Part shown: positions 26,249 to 35,629 of the stretch, piece after piece
Layout of the letters: the number at the start of each line of letters is the position of its first letter
How positions within the stretch are numbered: the stretch's first letter is position 1
Assembly (NCBI GenBank): GCA_965370415.1
Contig: CBDUTJ010000013.1
Location: 3,819-67,818, forward strand
Reading direction: 5' to 3'
Source of the DNA: JACNIV01 sp965370415
GTDB taxonomy: Bacteria > Cloacimonadota > Cloacimonadia > Cloacimonadales > TCS61
DNA length: 64,000 bases
Notes under the pieces: generated by a model
What the model was told of the DNA's origin: nothing
The model's database searches: none
Seen by the model: only the letters and a program-made list of their open reading frames with translations
Position numbers and translations under genes: made by a program

Positions 26249-28780
26249 CTATTTCAGTAACATCATTTTCTTCACTTCAGAATAGCTTTCAGATTTCAGT
26301 TTGTAGAAATAAACTCCGGAAGCATTATCTTTTGAATTCCATTCGTAGTTATGAGCACCAGCTTCAAAGATTTTGGATTCGACTGCCTGACCTTTAATGT
26401 TGTAGATAGTCAAGTCAGCAGTTTCACCTTCTTTGATGTCGAATTGAATAAATGTGGTCGGGTTGAATGGATTCGGATAGTTACCATAAAGTAATGTTGT
26501 AGATGGAAGTTCGGGAATGATTGCACCCTCTGGAATGGTAAGTGAAATAGGACCGTAAATTCCAGTATCATTGGAATAGCTCACGTTCTCTAACCAATAC
26601 CAGTAGGTGTTATTTTCCACAACCGGGTATTCATCCTGGAAAGTATAATCTGTAGGTTCGGAAGTAGTTCCTGCACCTTCGATCAATCCTGCTACATTAA
26701 TTTGAATAGTATTATCATCTTCGAGAGCAGTATCGCTTTCGCCACGATAGATATTCCAACCCATATTGTTGCTTTCACTTTGAGTAGTCCACAGGATATT
26801 TAAATTATCTGCATCAAACTCAGCTGCAAAGTTTGTTAGTGTTACTGGAAGAGGATTATCATCACCATTTCCCATAACGTACCATGAGAAACTAGTTGCA
26901 GTAAATGTAACATAATAAAGTGATGTTAATAGATTCCAGCTTGTTGCAGTAGCTTCTTGCCATGAGCTTCCACCATCTGTGCTGACTACTATTATGGGAT
27001 CACTATTTCCAACAGGAACAGGAGTAGCCCAGGTAAAAGTAACACCTACAGGAAATCCACCTGTATAGCCTGATGCATCAATATCAAACCATAAATTTAG
27101 TGCATTACCAGGAAATGGTAAGGTTCCGGGTGGAGTATCATATTGACTTATAGTAATGCTGCCACCACCTGCAGGTGGGTCTATTGTAACAGTGCTTCCA
27201 CCAGATCCACCGCCACCGTCAAAATCAAAATCAACAGGGTTTGCATCTGGAATGGGTAAAGTGACTGCTTCGCCTTCACCAATCGAAGCTGTACCCTTAT
27301 TTGTAATGAGATCCATTACACCATAGGTATCGTAAAAGTAAACATCTCCAAAGCTAAGAGTTCCATAAGTATCTACAAGAGACAGAAATACAATGTCTGC
27401 AATTAGTCCCTCTCCTTCCGGTGCTTCAAGAGGATCTGTGCCTGCTAATGTATAAGCAAGGCTTAGGACTCCCGGAGTAGAAGTATCAATCATCCAACCG
27501 AGTGCAGTACCACCATTAGATTCAAGGATGTTCCCTTCAAAAGTGATGGGATTTGTAGCTGTAGCTGTTACATATTCAAGCTCTGATGAGTTATAGATTA
27601 CTTCAAACTCATAGGTATCTAAATTTTGAACTTCAGTACAATACACATCTAAACGTATATAAGTTCCTGCAGATTGTGAGGGTACGCTGGTCAGATTCTG
27701 GTTACCGGGAGTGGTTGCATCCAGATCAAAAACTATACCTGCATCCTCGTTTGGTCCTCTTCCATTCCTCCCGCCTTGACCGGATCTTGTTGGAGGTGCG
27801 CCTTCGTGCCAGTGGTCTCCGAAAACCTGAAGGTCGGCAGCATCAATAATATTATCCGGCACCAGGTCGTAAAGAGCATCCCAACCCGGATCTGTATCAA
27901 CAAAATGCCAATGGTCACCCAATAACTGCAAGTCTGCAGCATCTACATAACCATCAGAATTGAAATCACCTATAATGGGCGGCATGACTTCAATAATACG
28001 ATTATGAAGATAATCAGCTATTAATGTATTACCATTATCCAGACGCTCAGCATCCTCTGGGTTATTAAGTCCAGTACTGTAATCCCATACTATTGTGCCG
28101 TCTGTTTCCACCTCTATCACGCTGTCACCGCCAGTAATCAATGTATTACCACTTGGCAGACGTTCTGCATCATAGGGGTAGGTAAAACTAGTGCTGTATT
28201 GCCATACTATTGTGCCGGCTGTGTTGACTTCAATAACTTCGTTTTTCTTTGCGATCAATGTATTACCGTTCGACAGGCGTTTAGCATCAGTTGGGTAATT
28301 ATAATAACCACCAATGGTATAGGTCCATACTATTACACCGGCTGAAGTTACCTCTATCACTTTTGAATGATAATAGTCATCTATCAATGTATTGCCACTC
28401 ACCAAACGTTGAGCACTCCTTGGATAATAAAGTCCAGTATTGTATTGCCATACTATTGTGCCGGCTGTGTTCACCTCTATCACGCGATGATTAGAATAAT
28501 CACAAATCAATGTATTACCATCCGATAGGCGTTCAACACTAGTTGCATTATGAATTCCAGTATTGTATTCCCATACTAATGTGCCGGCTGTGGTTAGCTC
28601 CTGCACGGTATTTATCCCACCGAACAATGTATTACCATTGGACAAACGTTCAACAGAGCGTGGGCCGTTAAGTCCTGTGAGTTCCCAAACTATTGTATTC
28701 GCCATTGCTGGTTTAGGTAACCAGGCAATGATAGCTATTGCTATCATGAGTATGTAAATTCCTAATCTTTTATTTTTCAT
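26249..28780 (-). CDS. Secreted propeller-dockerin-cohesin-like protein with sorting tail
   Basis: 843 aa, ATG at 28780 (AAGGAGAATAAG upstream). Signal peptide about 1-27. Six propeller-like repeats (about 28-265: RLSNGNTLI...RVIEVNTAGTIVWQYNTG). A dockerin-like pair follows at about 268-330 (GDFNSDGYVDAADLQLLGDH and DLVPDNIIDAADLQVFGDHW; the first has a full Ca loop). Then a cohesin-like domain (about 345-500), a Gly-rich linker and beta-sandwich, a stretch ending WNIYRGES, and a sorting tail (NYPNPFNPTTFIQFDI, VKKMMLLK). Dockerin and cohesin on one chain would allow self-assembly (inference). Family calls are by motif only. Confidence 0.82.
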   Translation of the reverse strand: MKNKRLGIYILMIAIAIIAWLPKPAMANTIVWELTGLNGPRSVERLSNGNTLFGGINTVQELTTAGTLVWEYNTGIHNATSVERLSDGNTLICDYSNHRVIEVNTAGTIVWQYNTGLYYPRSAQRLVSGNTLIDDYYHSKVIEVTSAGVIVWTYTIGGYYNYPTDAKRLSNGNTLIAKKNEVIEVNTAGTIVWQYSTSFTYPYDAERLPSGNTLITGGDSVIEVETDGTIVWDYSTGLNNPEDAERLDNGNTLIADYLHNRIIEVMPPIIGDFNSDGYVDAADLQLLGDHWHFVDTDPGWDALYDLVPDNIIDAADLQVFGDHWHEGAPPTRSGQGGRNGRGPNEDAGIVFDLDATTPGNQNLTSVPSQSAGTYIRLDVYCTEVQNLDTYEFEVIYNSSELEYVTATATNPITFEGNILESNGGTALGWMIDTSTPGVLSLAYTLAGTDPLEAPEGEGLIADIVFLSLVDTYGTLSFGDVYFYDTYGVMDLITNKGTASIGEGEAVTLPIPDANPVDFDFDGGGGSGGSTVTIDPPAGGGSITISQYDTPPGTLPFPGNALNLWFDIDASGYTGGFPVGVTFTWATPVPVGNSDPIIVVSTDGGSSWQEATATSWNLLTSLYYVTFTATSFSWYVMGNGDDNPLPVTLTNFAAEFDADNLNILWTTQSESNNMGWNIYRGESDTALEDDNTIQINVAGLIEGAGTTSEPTDYTFQDEYPVVENNTYWYWLENVSYSNDTGIYGPISLTIPEGAIIPELPSTTLLYGNYPNPFNPTTFIQFDIKEGETADLTIYNIKGQAVESKIFEAGAHNYEWNSKDNASGVYFYKLKSESYSEVKKMMLLK
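27360..27744. repeat. 385 bp direct repeat, copy 2
   Basis: Partner of 25519-25903, identical by eye and in the same orientation. It lies inside the cohesin-like domain of the 843 aa protein. Confidence 0.85.
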
Positions 28781-29287
28781 CTTATTCTCCTTAATTCCCG
28801 TGAATTCTCTTTTTACTTCATCGGGTTTTTCCCGTTAAAACGGGATTTGTTTTTTACTTTTTTCTATCGTTCCTGCTCGGCAGCTGCCGGATGGGAACGA
28901 GAACTAATATCTTTTCCTTTTTTTCTTTCTACCCCGTATAGAGAATCCGTCAGGTGACGGACTAACGGGATTTGCCAAAAAAACTTGACACAAATTTAAA
29001 TGATTTGAGAAAATACATTTTGTGTTAAGTAACCCTTAGAGGTTAAAGCATGATCCACCCCGTTTAGGAACCCGTCAGGTTCCGAACTAACGAGGTGGAT
29101 CATTATGGACATTTTAATATTTTATACATACTGACTCCTTTCTTTTCCTTGTTTTTTTATAGCAACTAAGAATACGAAATAACACGAATAAAGATTCCCA
29201 ATCGGGGTTGGGAATGACAGCTATGGTGAGAAGGCAGAATCCGTTGCCTACCTGAGCTTGACGGAGTCAAGCACCATAAATATGAAA
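28781..29287. repeat. Gene-free stretch with three palindromes
   Basis: No gene seen. Palindromes: TCGTTCC...GGAACGA around CGGCAGCTGCCG (about 28867-28901); CCCGT...ACGGG around TCCGTC-AGGT-GACGGA (about 28933-28970); and ATGATCCACC...GGTGGATCAT around GGAACC...GGTTCC (about 29050-29103). The second and third share CCGTCAGGT and ACTAACG, so they belong to one repeat family. The first resembles the CGTTCCC...GGAACG palindrome inside the coding region at 63.97 kb. The rest is AT-rich with nothing recognisable. Confidence 0.55.
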
Positions 29288-30679
29288 TTATTTTAATATA
29301 ACACATTTCTTAGTATCCTTAAAATCACCGGCAGTAATACGATAGAAATAGATTCCGGAACTTATATCCTCAGCATTCCAAACAACAGAATAATTACCTG
29401 CCTGTTGAAATTCATTAACAAGTGTTTCTACTAATTGACCTTTGATATTATAAATCTTTAGTGACGCTTTGCTGGATTTCGGAAGAGCATATGAAATTGT
29501 AGTTTGCGGGTTAAAAGGGTTAGGATAATTATTTAAAATAAAAGAAGCATTTTCTATAGATGTTGTCATCTCATCATCAATTCCAACTGGTATTATTGGG
29601 CTGGCATACTCCAGGTCATAAGCATTCTGGTCGAAATAAGCGATACGAGGATGCTCCTGGTTATCTAAAGCTATTCGACAGTACCAACCGCCTCCCATTG
29701 GTTGGTTTACTACCTCATTATGCCAATTTGAGCCATCCCAATATTTATACCATAAATTCCAGTTAGAACCAAGAGCTTGGTAATAAGCAATATGAGGAAA
29801 ATCCTGGCTGTCTAATACAAGTGAATTAAAAGCTCCCGCATAATTTTCGCCGATTGTTGTAATGATCCAATCTGAACCATCCCATCTTGCATATCTCATA
29901 TCACCACTATCTCTATAATATATTATGTGTGGAAAATCCTGGCTGTCCAATTTCAATGAAATATCTATGCTGCCAACATTTCCCCCGAAATATTCTACAA
30001 AATAGAAATCCCAACCGGTACCGTTCCATTTAACATAATTAAGGTTATTACCGTCTCCATAATAGGCAATACACGGGTTATCATTGGAATCAAGTTCAAG
30101 TGAAGTACCCCAGGCAAGACCATTAGACACAATCTCAATTTCCCAAGTTTGACCATTCCAGGATGCGTATTTCAAACAGTCACCGTAATTATCATAATAA
30201 CTGATATGTGGATATCCCAGACTATCAAGTTTTAAAGAATTAAATTCACCAACCCGCCCTGATTCATAATCTACCACCTGAAGGTCCCAGTATGTTCCTG
30301 TCCAAACAGCATATTTAAGACAATAACTATCACCATCATCCCCTGTATAACTGATATGTGGATGATTATTACTATCTATTGCAATAGAAGTAACATCAGC
30401 AACAGGATATGTAATGTTTGACTGATCCACCATAGAGATTTCCCAATCTGTTCCATTCCAGAAGGCATATCTGATTATACTTGGTGGTGGCATATTAGGA
30501 TAAAGTCTGCCTATGTAATAAGCAATATGTGGATAGTCAAAGTTATCAAGAGCAAGCGAAAGGTATCGTCTATGTTGATTTAATAAATCAGGATCAACAA
30601 CCTCTATCTCCCATTCATAGGCAACAATTGCTCCTGAAATACCCAGAAGCATAACTATTAAAGCGATTACTTTTTTCAT
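29288..30679 (-). CDS. Secreted beta-propeller with sorting tail
   Basis: 463 aa, ATG at 30679 (AAAGGAGTAGAATATC upstream). Signal peptide about 1-20. Seven or so repeats of about 45 residues follow, L(A/K)LDS.(D/N).PHI.YY......L(K/R)YA.W(N/D)G..W, a sialidase/BNR-like propeller pattern. The tail (about 375-463: NNYPNPFNPQTTISYALP, IYNIKGQLVETL, KKCVILK) is almost identical to that of the upstream gene at 30694. The two genes are 15 bp apart, same strand, and share 208 bp of identical DNA in their tails. Ligand unknown. Confidence 0.82.
   Translation of the reverse strand: MKKVIALIVMLLGISGAIVAYEWEIEVVDPDLLNQHRRYLSLALDNFDYPHIAYYIGRLYPNMPPPSIIRYAFWNGTDWEISMVDQSNITYPVADVTSIAIDSNNHPHISYTGDDGDSYCLKYAVWTGTYWDLQVVDYESGRVGEFNSLKLDSLGYPHISYYDNYGDCLKYASWNGQTWEIEIVSNGLAWGTSLELDSNDNPCIAYYGDGNNLNYVKWNGTGWDFYFVEYFGGNVGSIDISLKLDSQDFPHIIYYRDSGDMRYARWDGSDWIITTIGENYAGAFNSLVLDSQDFPHIAYYQALGSNWNLWYKYWDGSNWHNEVVNQPMGGGWYCRIALDNQEHPRIAYFDQNAYDLEYASPIIPVGIDDEMTTSIENASFILNNYPNPFNPQTTISYALPKSSKASLKIYNIKGQLVETLVNEFQQAGNYSVVWNAEDISSGIYFYRITAGDFKDTKKCVILK
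29320..29527. repeat. 208 bp direct repeat in sorting-tail coding DNA, copy 1
   Basis: Identical by eye to 30726-30933. Covers most of the sorting domain. The two neighbouring genes probably exchanged or duplicated this end recently. Confidence 0.85.
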
Positions 30680-30693
30680 GATATTCTACTCCT

Positions 30694-33600
30694 TTATTTT
30701 AATATTACACATTTCTTAGTATCCGTAAAATCACCGGCAGTAATACGATAGAAATAGATTCCGGAACTTATATCCTCAGCATTCCAAACAACAGAATAAT
30801 TACCTGCCTGTTGAAATTCATTAACAAGTGTTTCTACTAATTGACCTTTGATATTATAAATCTTTAGTGACGCTTTGCTGGATTTCGGAAGAGCATATGA
30901 AATTGTAGTTTGCGGGTTAAAAGGGTTAGGATAGTTCTGCCTCAAAGCAAATACCTTAGGAATATGAAGTGTAGGATCTTCAACACCGACGCTTATTACA
31001 TGCAAAGTTACAGGTATATTTACCAGTGAGTTTGCTGAGTTATTGTCTATCAGAATATTCGTTGAGTAGGTAGAGTCAGGTGTCAAACCATGCGTATCAA
31101 AGTGTATGTTTATATCAAGTGGTTGACCAGCTGGAATAGTACCAGATGTGGGGTTAACAATTAGCCATGGGACAATAACACCTGTTCCCTTAAATGTAAT
31201 TCCTGTAAATCCAGAGTCATTCAAGCCACCTGTAGAGAGGATATAAGGAATATCAGCACCAACATAGACGGCACTAGTCATGCCCAATGTCTGGGGTAGT
31301 GATGTTTCGTAGGACCAGGTATCAGTGGCAGGATCATAAACTTGAACCTGATTCGTAGCAGGCCAGCCCGAATAACCACCCCCACCACCAACCTGGTAGA
31401 TATGGGTACCGTTTGTGGTAACATTAGACCAGTTAAAGCCAACATAATCGGGCATTGGTGCTTTAATAGTCCAGGTATCAGTTGAAGGCTCATATTCATA
31501 GAGAGTATCAGCATAAATCCAACCACCGGGATCCAACCCACCAACCACATAAAATTTACCGTTAAGAAGGAAAACACCTCCGCAGATTTCGTTAGGTAAA
31601 GGCAAATCAGCAATAGAAGTCCAGATATCTGTGGCAATATCATACTTGTAGGAATTAAGTACACCTGTATTCCCATTATATCCGCCGGCAGTATAGATAA
31701 TTCCATAAGTTTCATCACCAGCAGCAGCAAGCATGCAAATAGGCTCTGGATACTCAGCAAGTTGTGTCCATGTTCCAGTCCCTGACCCATCAGGAGTAAA
31801 TTTGTAGAAGTCGGTGCAAGGAACATAGTAGTATCTTCCGACCACATACAGTTCTCCGTTAACCACAACACCTGTCCAATTGTCGCCACCGATAGGAGGT
31901 GGAGTTGAGTTAACCCATGTTTCAGTACTTACTTGCCATGCCTGAGCACAATATGGATCATCTTGGGTTCCAAATACATAGACATAATCGCCAATCCAAC
32001 CTATGGCTGATCTCCCACTTGTATTAGGAGAAGGAGCTACAGTATTCCATGTAATGGTGTTTCTTAATTCTTCCATTATTGGCTCAGCAAAGCCATAAGA
32101 ATGAGCCAAATCTGCATTTCCCGTACAAGGATTACAATAACCCCTATTCTTAACAGGCTTGATTTCAATATCTGGGGTGCGCTCACTCCCACCCGGATAG
32201 TAAGTGATATTGAATGTAAGAGGTCCATTTCCATTATTAATAATTTCCATAGTAGTATCAAAAGTAGTATCAATTCCCACATTAACTGTAAAACTCATTG
32301 GCTCAACAGCTATCTCAGGGTGCAACATAGCGAAATTAACAGTGGTTATATCATTTTCAACTACAACTATACCGGTGTTATCAAAAATGTTGTAACCAAA
32401 CGCGGTAACTCTCATATCATAAGTATCTGGAAGCACCTCTTGCATAAAGTAGTGTCCTGTTGCATCAGTAGTATCACAATAAGTTAGTGAACTACCTGCT
32501 GCTGTAACCACTGCATTTTCAATTGGTTGTCCATTTTCTGCATCTGTAACTATTCCTTCAATAGCACCAACATCACCGGGTATTACAATAAAGATGCCAT
32601 CTGTCGTCGCCACTGCTGGGATGCCTTGGTTGTACATAAAATTAAGGAAATTCAGCATACTCGCCTGCCCCGGCACAACATCGGGTGAGACTTCAAATAT
32701 CAGATTGATTAAGGTTCCGCTACCGGCAAGTGTATCTGCTCCAGCCATCTCAACTGAGATCTGTCCTTGAACTACATTGTAGTCACACACCCAGTCAGTC
32801 CCTGCAAGCAAGGTGCCAGAGATATCTATATCAACTCCAGTAATAATAGTATAATCATAACCCAGTGTGAATTCAGCAGATAGAACTCCCTCTCCTGTTA
32901 AATCTTCTGTATTGACAGGTATGGTTATTGTATCACCTGGTGCACCGTAAGTAGTCTCAGGAACAGAAATAGCTATATAGTTCAGAGGGTCGGGTTCTGT
33001 TTTAGCAAGATATAGTTTCATAGTCGAACCACTAGGCCAGTCATATCCAGCCACTATATACCCATTATCAGGGGCAATTTCAAGGGAGTGGAGGTAATTA
33101 TAACCATAACCTGGTAGCCATTGCATCCAGATCATATCGCCTTCGGAGTTTGTTCTCATTAGTATGCTTGTTGCTTCGTAAGCTAAAGCGAGGATATAGC
33201 CACCATCAAGGGTTTGCCGTACATAGGAGCCCACACAATACATACCGGGTTCTGTGTACATCCTGGTCCAGAGTGTATCACCATCAGAGTCAGTCTTAAC
33301 GACATAAGGTCTAAGAGCATTACCATAAGTACCATATCCGCTAACGATATAGCCGCCATCTGTGGTCTGCTGTACAGATTGTCCCCTTCTCCCATCCGGA
33401 AATGTCCTTGTCCAGAGTGTATCACCCACAGAGTCAGTCTTGACAAGACTGACATCACTTGGTCCAGCACCACCTCCAGTACTTCCGGTAACGATATAGC
33501 CACCATCTGTGGTCTGCTGCACATCCCACGCCCAGTAAGGACCACAATATTTTGTCCACATTACGTCACCCGCTGAGTCGATTTTGTGTAATGTCATTTT

Positions 33601-34098
33601 TTGACCACCACTATTCCATCCCATACCAGCAATAATATAGCCTCCATCAGAAGTACGGGAAATAGAATTACCTTGGGAAATCGTAGTATAGGTTCTTGAC
33701 CAGACCGTATCTCCTACGGTATTCACTTTAAGGATGAAACATTTCAAAGAAATACCATTCCAATCGCCATATCCTGTAGCAACATAGCCACCATCGGAGG
33801 CAAGGTCAACAGAATAAAATGCTTCATTACCTGCATTGAAAAAATCGTATCTCCTTGTCCAGATAGTATCACCATCAGAGTTGACCCTAACGAGATAATA
33901 ATCCTTATCCTCAACCTGTCCGATAAATCCACAGGCAATATAACCACTATCGGGAGTAACCTGAATCCCTCTGCCTTGAGCATATTGACCATAGAGGTTT
34001 ACCCATTCTATTGCTGGAGCCTGAGAATACAGTGCTTGAGGTATAACTGCCGTAAGCACTATTATCCCTAATATAATTTTAGTCATTAGCTTATTCAT
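30694..34098 (-). CDS. Secreted multidomain propeller-cohesin-Kelch protein with sorting tail
   Basis: 1134 aa from the ATG at 34098 (AAAGGAGATTAAG upstream; an upstream in-frame extension is not preferred). Signal peptide about 1-26. About seven repeats follow (25-370: TTDGGYIV.G.......LVKTDS.GDTLWTRT), then a cohesin-like domain (375-525: APGDTITIPVNTEDL...LINLIFEVSPDVVPG). Next are a carboxypeptidase-regulatory-like domain (GAIEGIVTDAENGQPIENA), a short Ig-like strand region, Kelch-type repeats (690-960: LNGKFYVVGGL, YEPSTDTWTIKAPMP) and the sorting tail (YPNPFNPQTTISYALP, KKCVILK). Probably the first gene of a two-gene unit with 29288. Surface role inferred; ligand unknown. Confidence 0.83.
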   Translation of the reverse strand: MNKLMTKIILGIIVLTAVIPQALYSQAPAIEWVNLYGQYAQGRGIQVTPDSGYIACGFIGQVEDKDYYLVRVNSDGDTIWTRRYDFFNAGNEAFYSVDLASDGGYVATGYGDWNGISLKCFILKVNTVGDTVWSRTYTTISQGNSISRTSDGGYIIAGMGWNSGGQKMTLHKIDSAGDVMWTKYCGPYWAWDVQQTTDGGYIVTGSTGGGAGPSDVSLVKTDSVGDTLWTRTFPDGRRGQSVQQTTDGGYIVSGYGTYGNALRPYVVKTDSDGDTLWTRMYTEPGMYCVGSYVRQTLDGGYILALAYEATSILMRTNSEGDMIWMQWLPGYGYNYLHSLEIAPDNGYIVAGYDWPSGSTMKLYLAKTEPDPLNYIAISVPETTYGAPGDTITIPVNTEDLTGEGVLSAEFTLGYDYTIITGVDIDISGTLLAGTDWVCDYNVVQGQISVEMAGADTLAGSGTLINLIFEVSPDVVPGQASMLNFLNFMYNQGIPAVATTDGIFIVIPGDVGAIEGIVTDAENGQPIENAVVTAAGSSLTYCDTTDATGHYFMQEVLPDTYDMRVTAFGYNIFDNTGIVVVENDITTVNFAMLHPEIAVEPMSFTVNVGIDTTFDTTMEIINNGNGPLTFNITYYPGGSERTPDIEIKPVKNRGYCNPCTGNADLAHSYGFAEPIMEELRNTITWNTVAPSPNTSGRSAIGWIGDYVYVFGTQDDPYCAQAWQVSTETWVNSTPPPIGGDNWTGVVVNGELYVVGRYYYVPCTDFYKFTPDGSGTGTWTQLAEYPEPICMLAAAGDETYGIIYTAGGYNGNTGVLNSYKYDIATDIWTSIADLPLPNEICGGVFLLNGKFYVVGGLDPGGWIYADTLYEYEPSTDTWTIKAPMPDYVGFNWSNVTTNGTHIYQVGGGGGYSGWPATNQVQVYDPATDTWSYETSLPQTLGMTSAVYVGADIPYILSTGGLNDSGFTGITFKGTGVIVPWLIVNPTSGTIPAGQPLDINIHFDTHGLTPDSTYSTNILIDNNSANSLVNIPVTLHVISVGVEDPTLHIPKVFALRQNYPNPFNPQTTISYALPKSSKASLKIYNIKGQLVETLVNEFQQAGNYSVVWNAEDISSGIYFYRITAGDFTDTKKCVILK
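30726..30933. repeat. 208 bp direct repeat in sorting-tail coding DNA, copy 2
   Basis: Partner of 29320-29527, identical by eye, same orientation. Divergence begins right after the NPFNP coding region. Confidence 0.85.
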
Positions 34099-34180
34099 CT
34101 TAATCTCCTTTCTTTTTAAACTCATCCCCACAGTTAAATAAAAAAATATAGATTCCATTTGGTAAACTCGATACCTTCTC

Positions 34181-35065
34181 TTAAAATGCCCGTGATAGAT
34201 CTGCCTCTATCGGAGATTCCTCGAATTTAATCTTAAATTCTTCAAACGACATTGCTTTTTCCCAGATATTTTCAAATACAAACTTTTGTGACATTGCAAA
34301 GCTGTGATGGTTAATGATCATAGTGGTTACACTCGGTTGCAAAGAAATTGTATCATTTAAGGAGAGCATTGTTATATTTTCATCAAAGATAGCTAACTTC
34401 ATAGGCAACTCTTTTACTATTCTCACCTCTTCTTCATTAGAAATTAAAGCAGAAACAATTTTTATAAATTCTTTTTTTTCAGATTCAGATGTAATGCCCT
34501 TATATTCACAAATATCCCTTTGAATAACTTGTCTTCTATCCTTATTAGTATTACGAAGACTTTTTTCTTCCATTATAGCCTCTTTAGGTGAACTAGCATA
34601 AGGTGGTTTTGTAAAGATAAGGATTTCCTTTTTTGCATTCTTATTGATACTCAACCATTTTTTTCTAACCTGTTCTTTGTCTTTAATAATTTCAATATAT
34701 TCTAAGGGATTATCTTCCCCTTTCCTCTTTTCATACAAAGGTGAAAGAATATTCAATATCTGTTTAGTCATATTTTCTTTTACGCCCAAATCTTTTCTAT
34801 ATATCATTAGTAATTTATCCAAAGAATATTCAGGATCCACAGCTTCATATTTTTTAAGCCGTCCAATTTTTCTCTCTGCGCACAGCCCTTTACCAATTAA
34901 CCGATACAATACCTCATAAACTTTGGTCCTTGGGATATTGACGAGTTGTTGTATTTCAGAGGCAGTAAAGTCCTTTTTATTAAATAGAGTGATATATACT
35001 TTTGCCTCACGTGTGGATAATCCAAAATCAATAATGTATTCTTCTAGTTCTTTTAAATCAAACAT
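34181..35065 (-). CDS. TrmB-family transcriptional regulator
   Basis: 294 aa from the ATG at 35065 (GGAGGTAATAGAA upstream; an earlier ATG contains the ribosome site). The N-terminal winged helix is clear: LEEYIIDFGLSTREAKVYIT, then FTASEIQQLVNIPRTKVYEV and LYRLIGKGLCAERKIG, as in TrmB/MarR-like sugar-responsive regulators. The middle part (about 95-280) resembles the TrmB effector region and has a coiled-coil-prone stretch. It lies 82 bp upstream of the start of the secreted-protein pair at 34098, same strand, so it may control them or a distant sugar locus. The target is not deducible. Confidence 0.82.
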   Translation of the reverse strand: MFDLKELEEYIIDFGLSTREAKVYITLFNKKDFTASEIQQLVNIPRTKVYEVLYRLIGKGLCAERKIGRLKKYEAVDPEYSLDKLLMIYRKDLGVKENMTKQILNILSPLYEKRKGEDNPLEYIEIIKDKEQVRKKWLSINKNAKKEILIFTKPPYASSPKEAIMEEKSLRNTNKDRRQVIQRDICEYKGITSESEKKEFIKIVSALISNEEEVRIVKELPMKLAIFDENITMLSLNDTISLQPSVTTMIINHHSFAMSQKFVFENIWEKAMSFEEFKIKFEESPIEADLSRAF

Positions 35066-35080
35066 TTCTATTACCTCCAT

Positions 35081-35581
35081 TAAAGGTAAAGCTTAGTTAC
35101 CTTTTTATAGTACAATAAGATTTCAACCAAAATAATCTGTCAAGAATTTTCTCGGTTATGTATTTAGTTGAGTGGGAAAAATTAGCAATTAGCCCTTTAG
35201 CAATTAACCTTTAGTAATAAAAAATTAAAAAATGGAAAATGGAAAATGGAAAAACTATAAAACCAGTACAATGGAAACGTGTTCTTACATCAGAATAGTG
35301 ACAAATTCATATATCAATACGAATAATAATATTAACAAATAAACGAGCAAAATTATTAAAAACAAACCAAATTAACTTTTTGCGTGCAATGCGCAGATAG
35401 GTGAAAGTACTATTATTATCCGAAGTTATCTCAAATATTTTATAAATATATTTCATTCTAAACCAACTATGAACCGATCTAAAACAATTTATAAATTTCA
35501 CTAAAACCTTTTGTTCCAATATATTTTTCAAAATCAAGCGACCAACTAACGGTCAATTACCGGTCAATTCGGTCAATACCT
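35081..35581. other. Gene-free stretch with short tandem repeats
   Basis: AT-rich. Contains three tandem copies of a GGAAAAT-type unit near 35231-35252 and a GGTCAATT-type triplication near 35552-35578. A 76-codon minus-strand frame (35307-35537) has no ribosome site or recognisable motif and I do not call it. Confidence 0.45.
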
Positions 35582-35606
35582 AAAAAAGAGGGATTTACCC
35601 TCTTTT
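35582..35606 (-). terminator. Rho-independent terminator of the MoxR/vWA operon
   Basis: AAAAGAGGG (35584-35592) and CCCTCTTTT (35598-35606) give a 9 bp stem with a 5 nt loop, followed on the minus strand by a T-run. It lies 24 bp past the stop of the vWA gene at 35630 and closes the operon. Confidence 0.75.
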
Positions 35607-35629
35607 AGATAGTGAGAATAAACATCCCA

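Noticed and set aside
28985..29025. TTGACA promoter-like box
   Set aside because: It lies on the plus strand with no plus-strand gene downstream and no matching -10 box.
31278..31889. 203-codon minus-strand frame
   Set aside because: Lies inside the Kelch region of the gene at 30694 in another frame. Leu/Met-rich composition is typical of a shadow frame.
35307..35537. 76-codon minus-strand frame
   Set aside because: No ribosome site, Ile/Phe/Asn-rich as expected by chance in AT-rich DNA.
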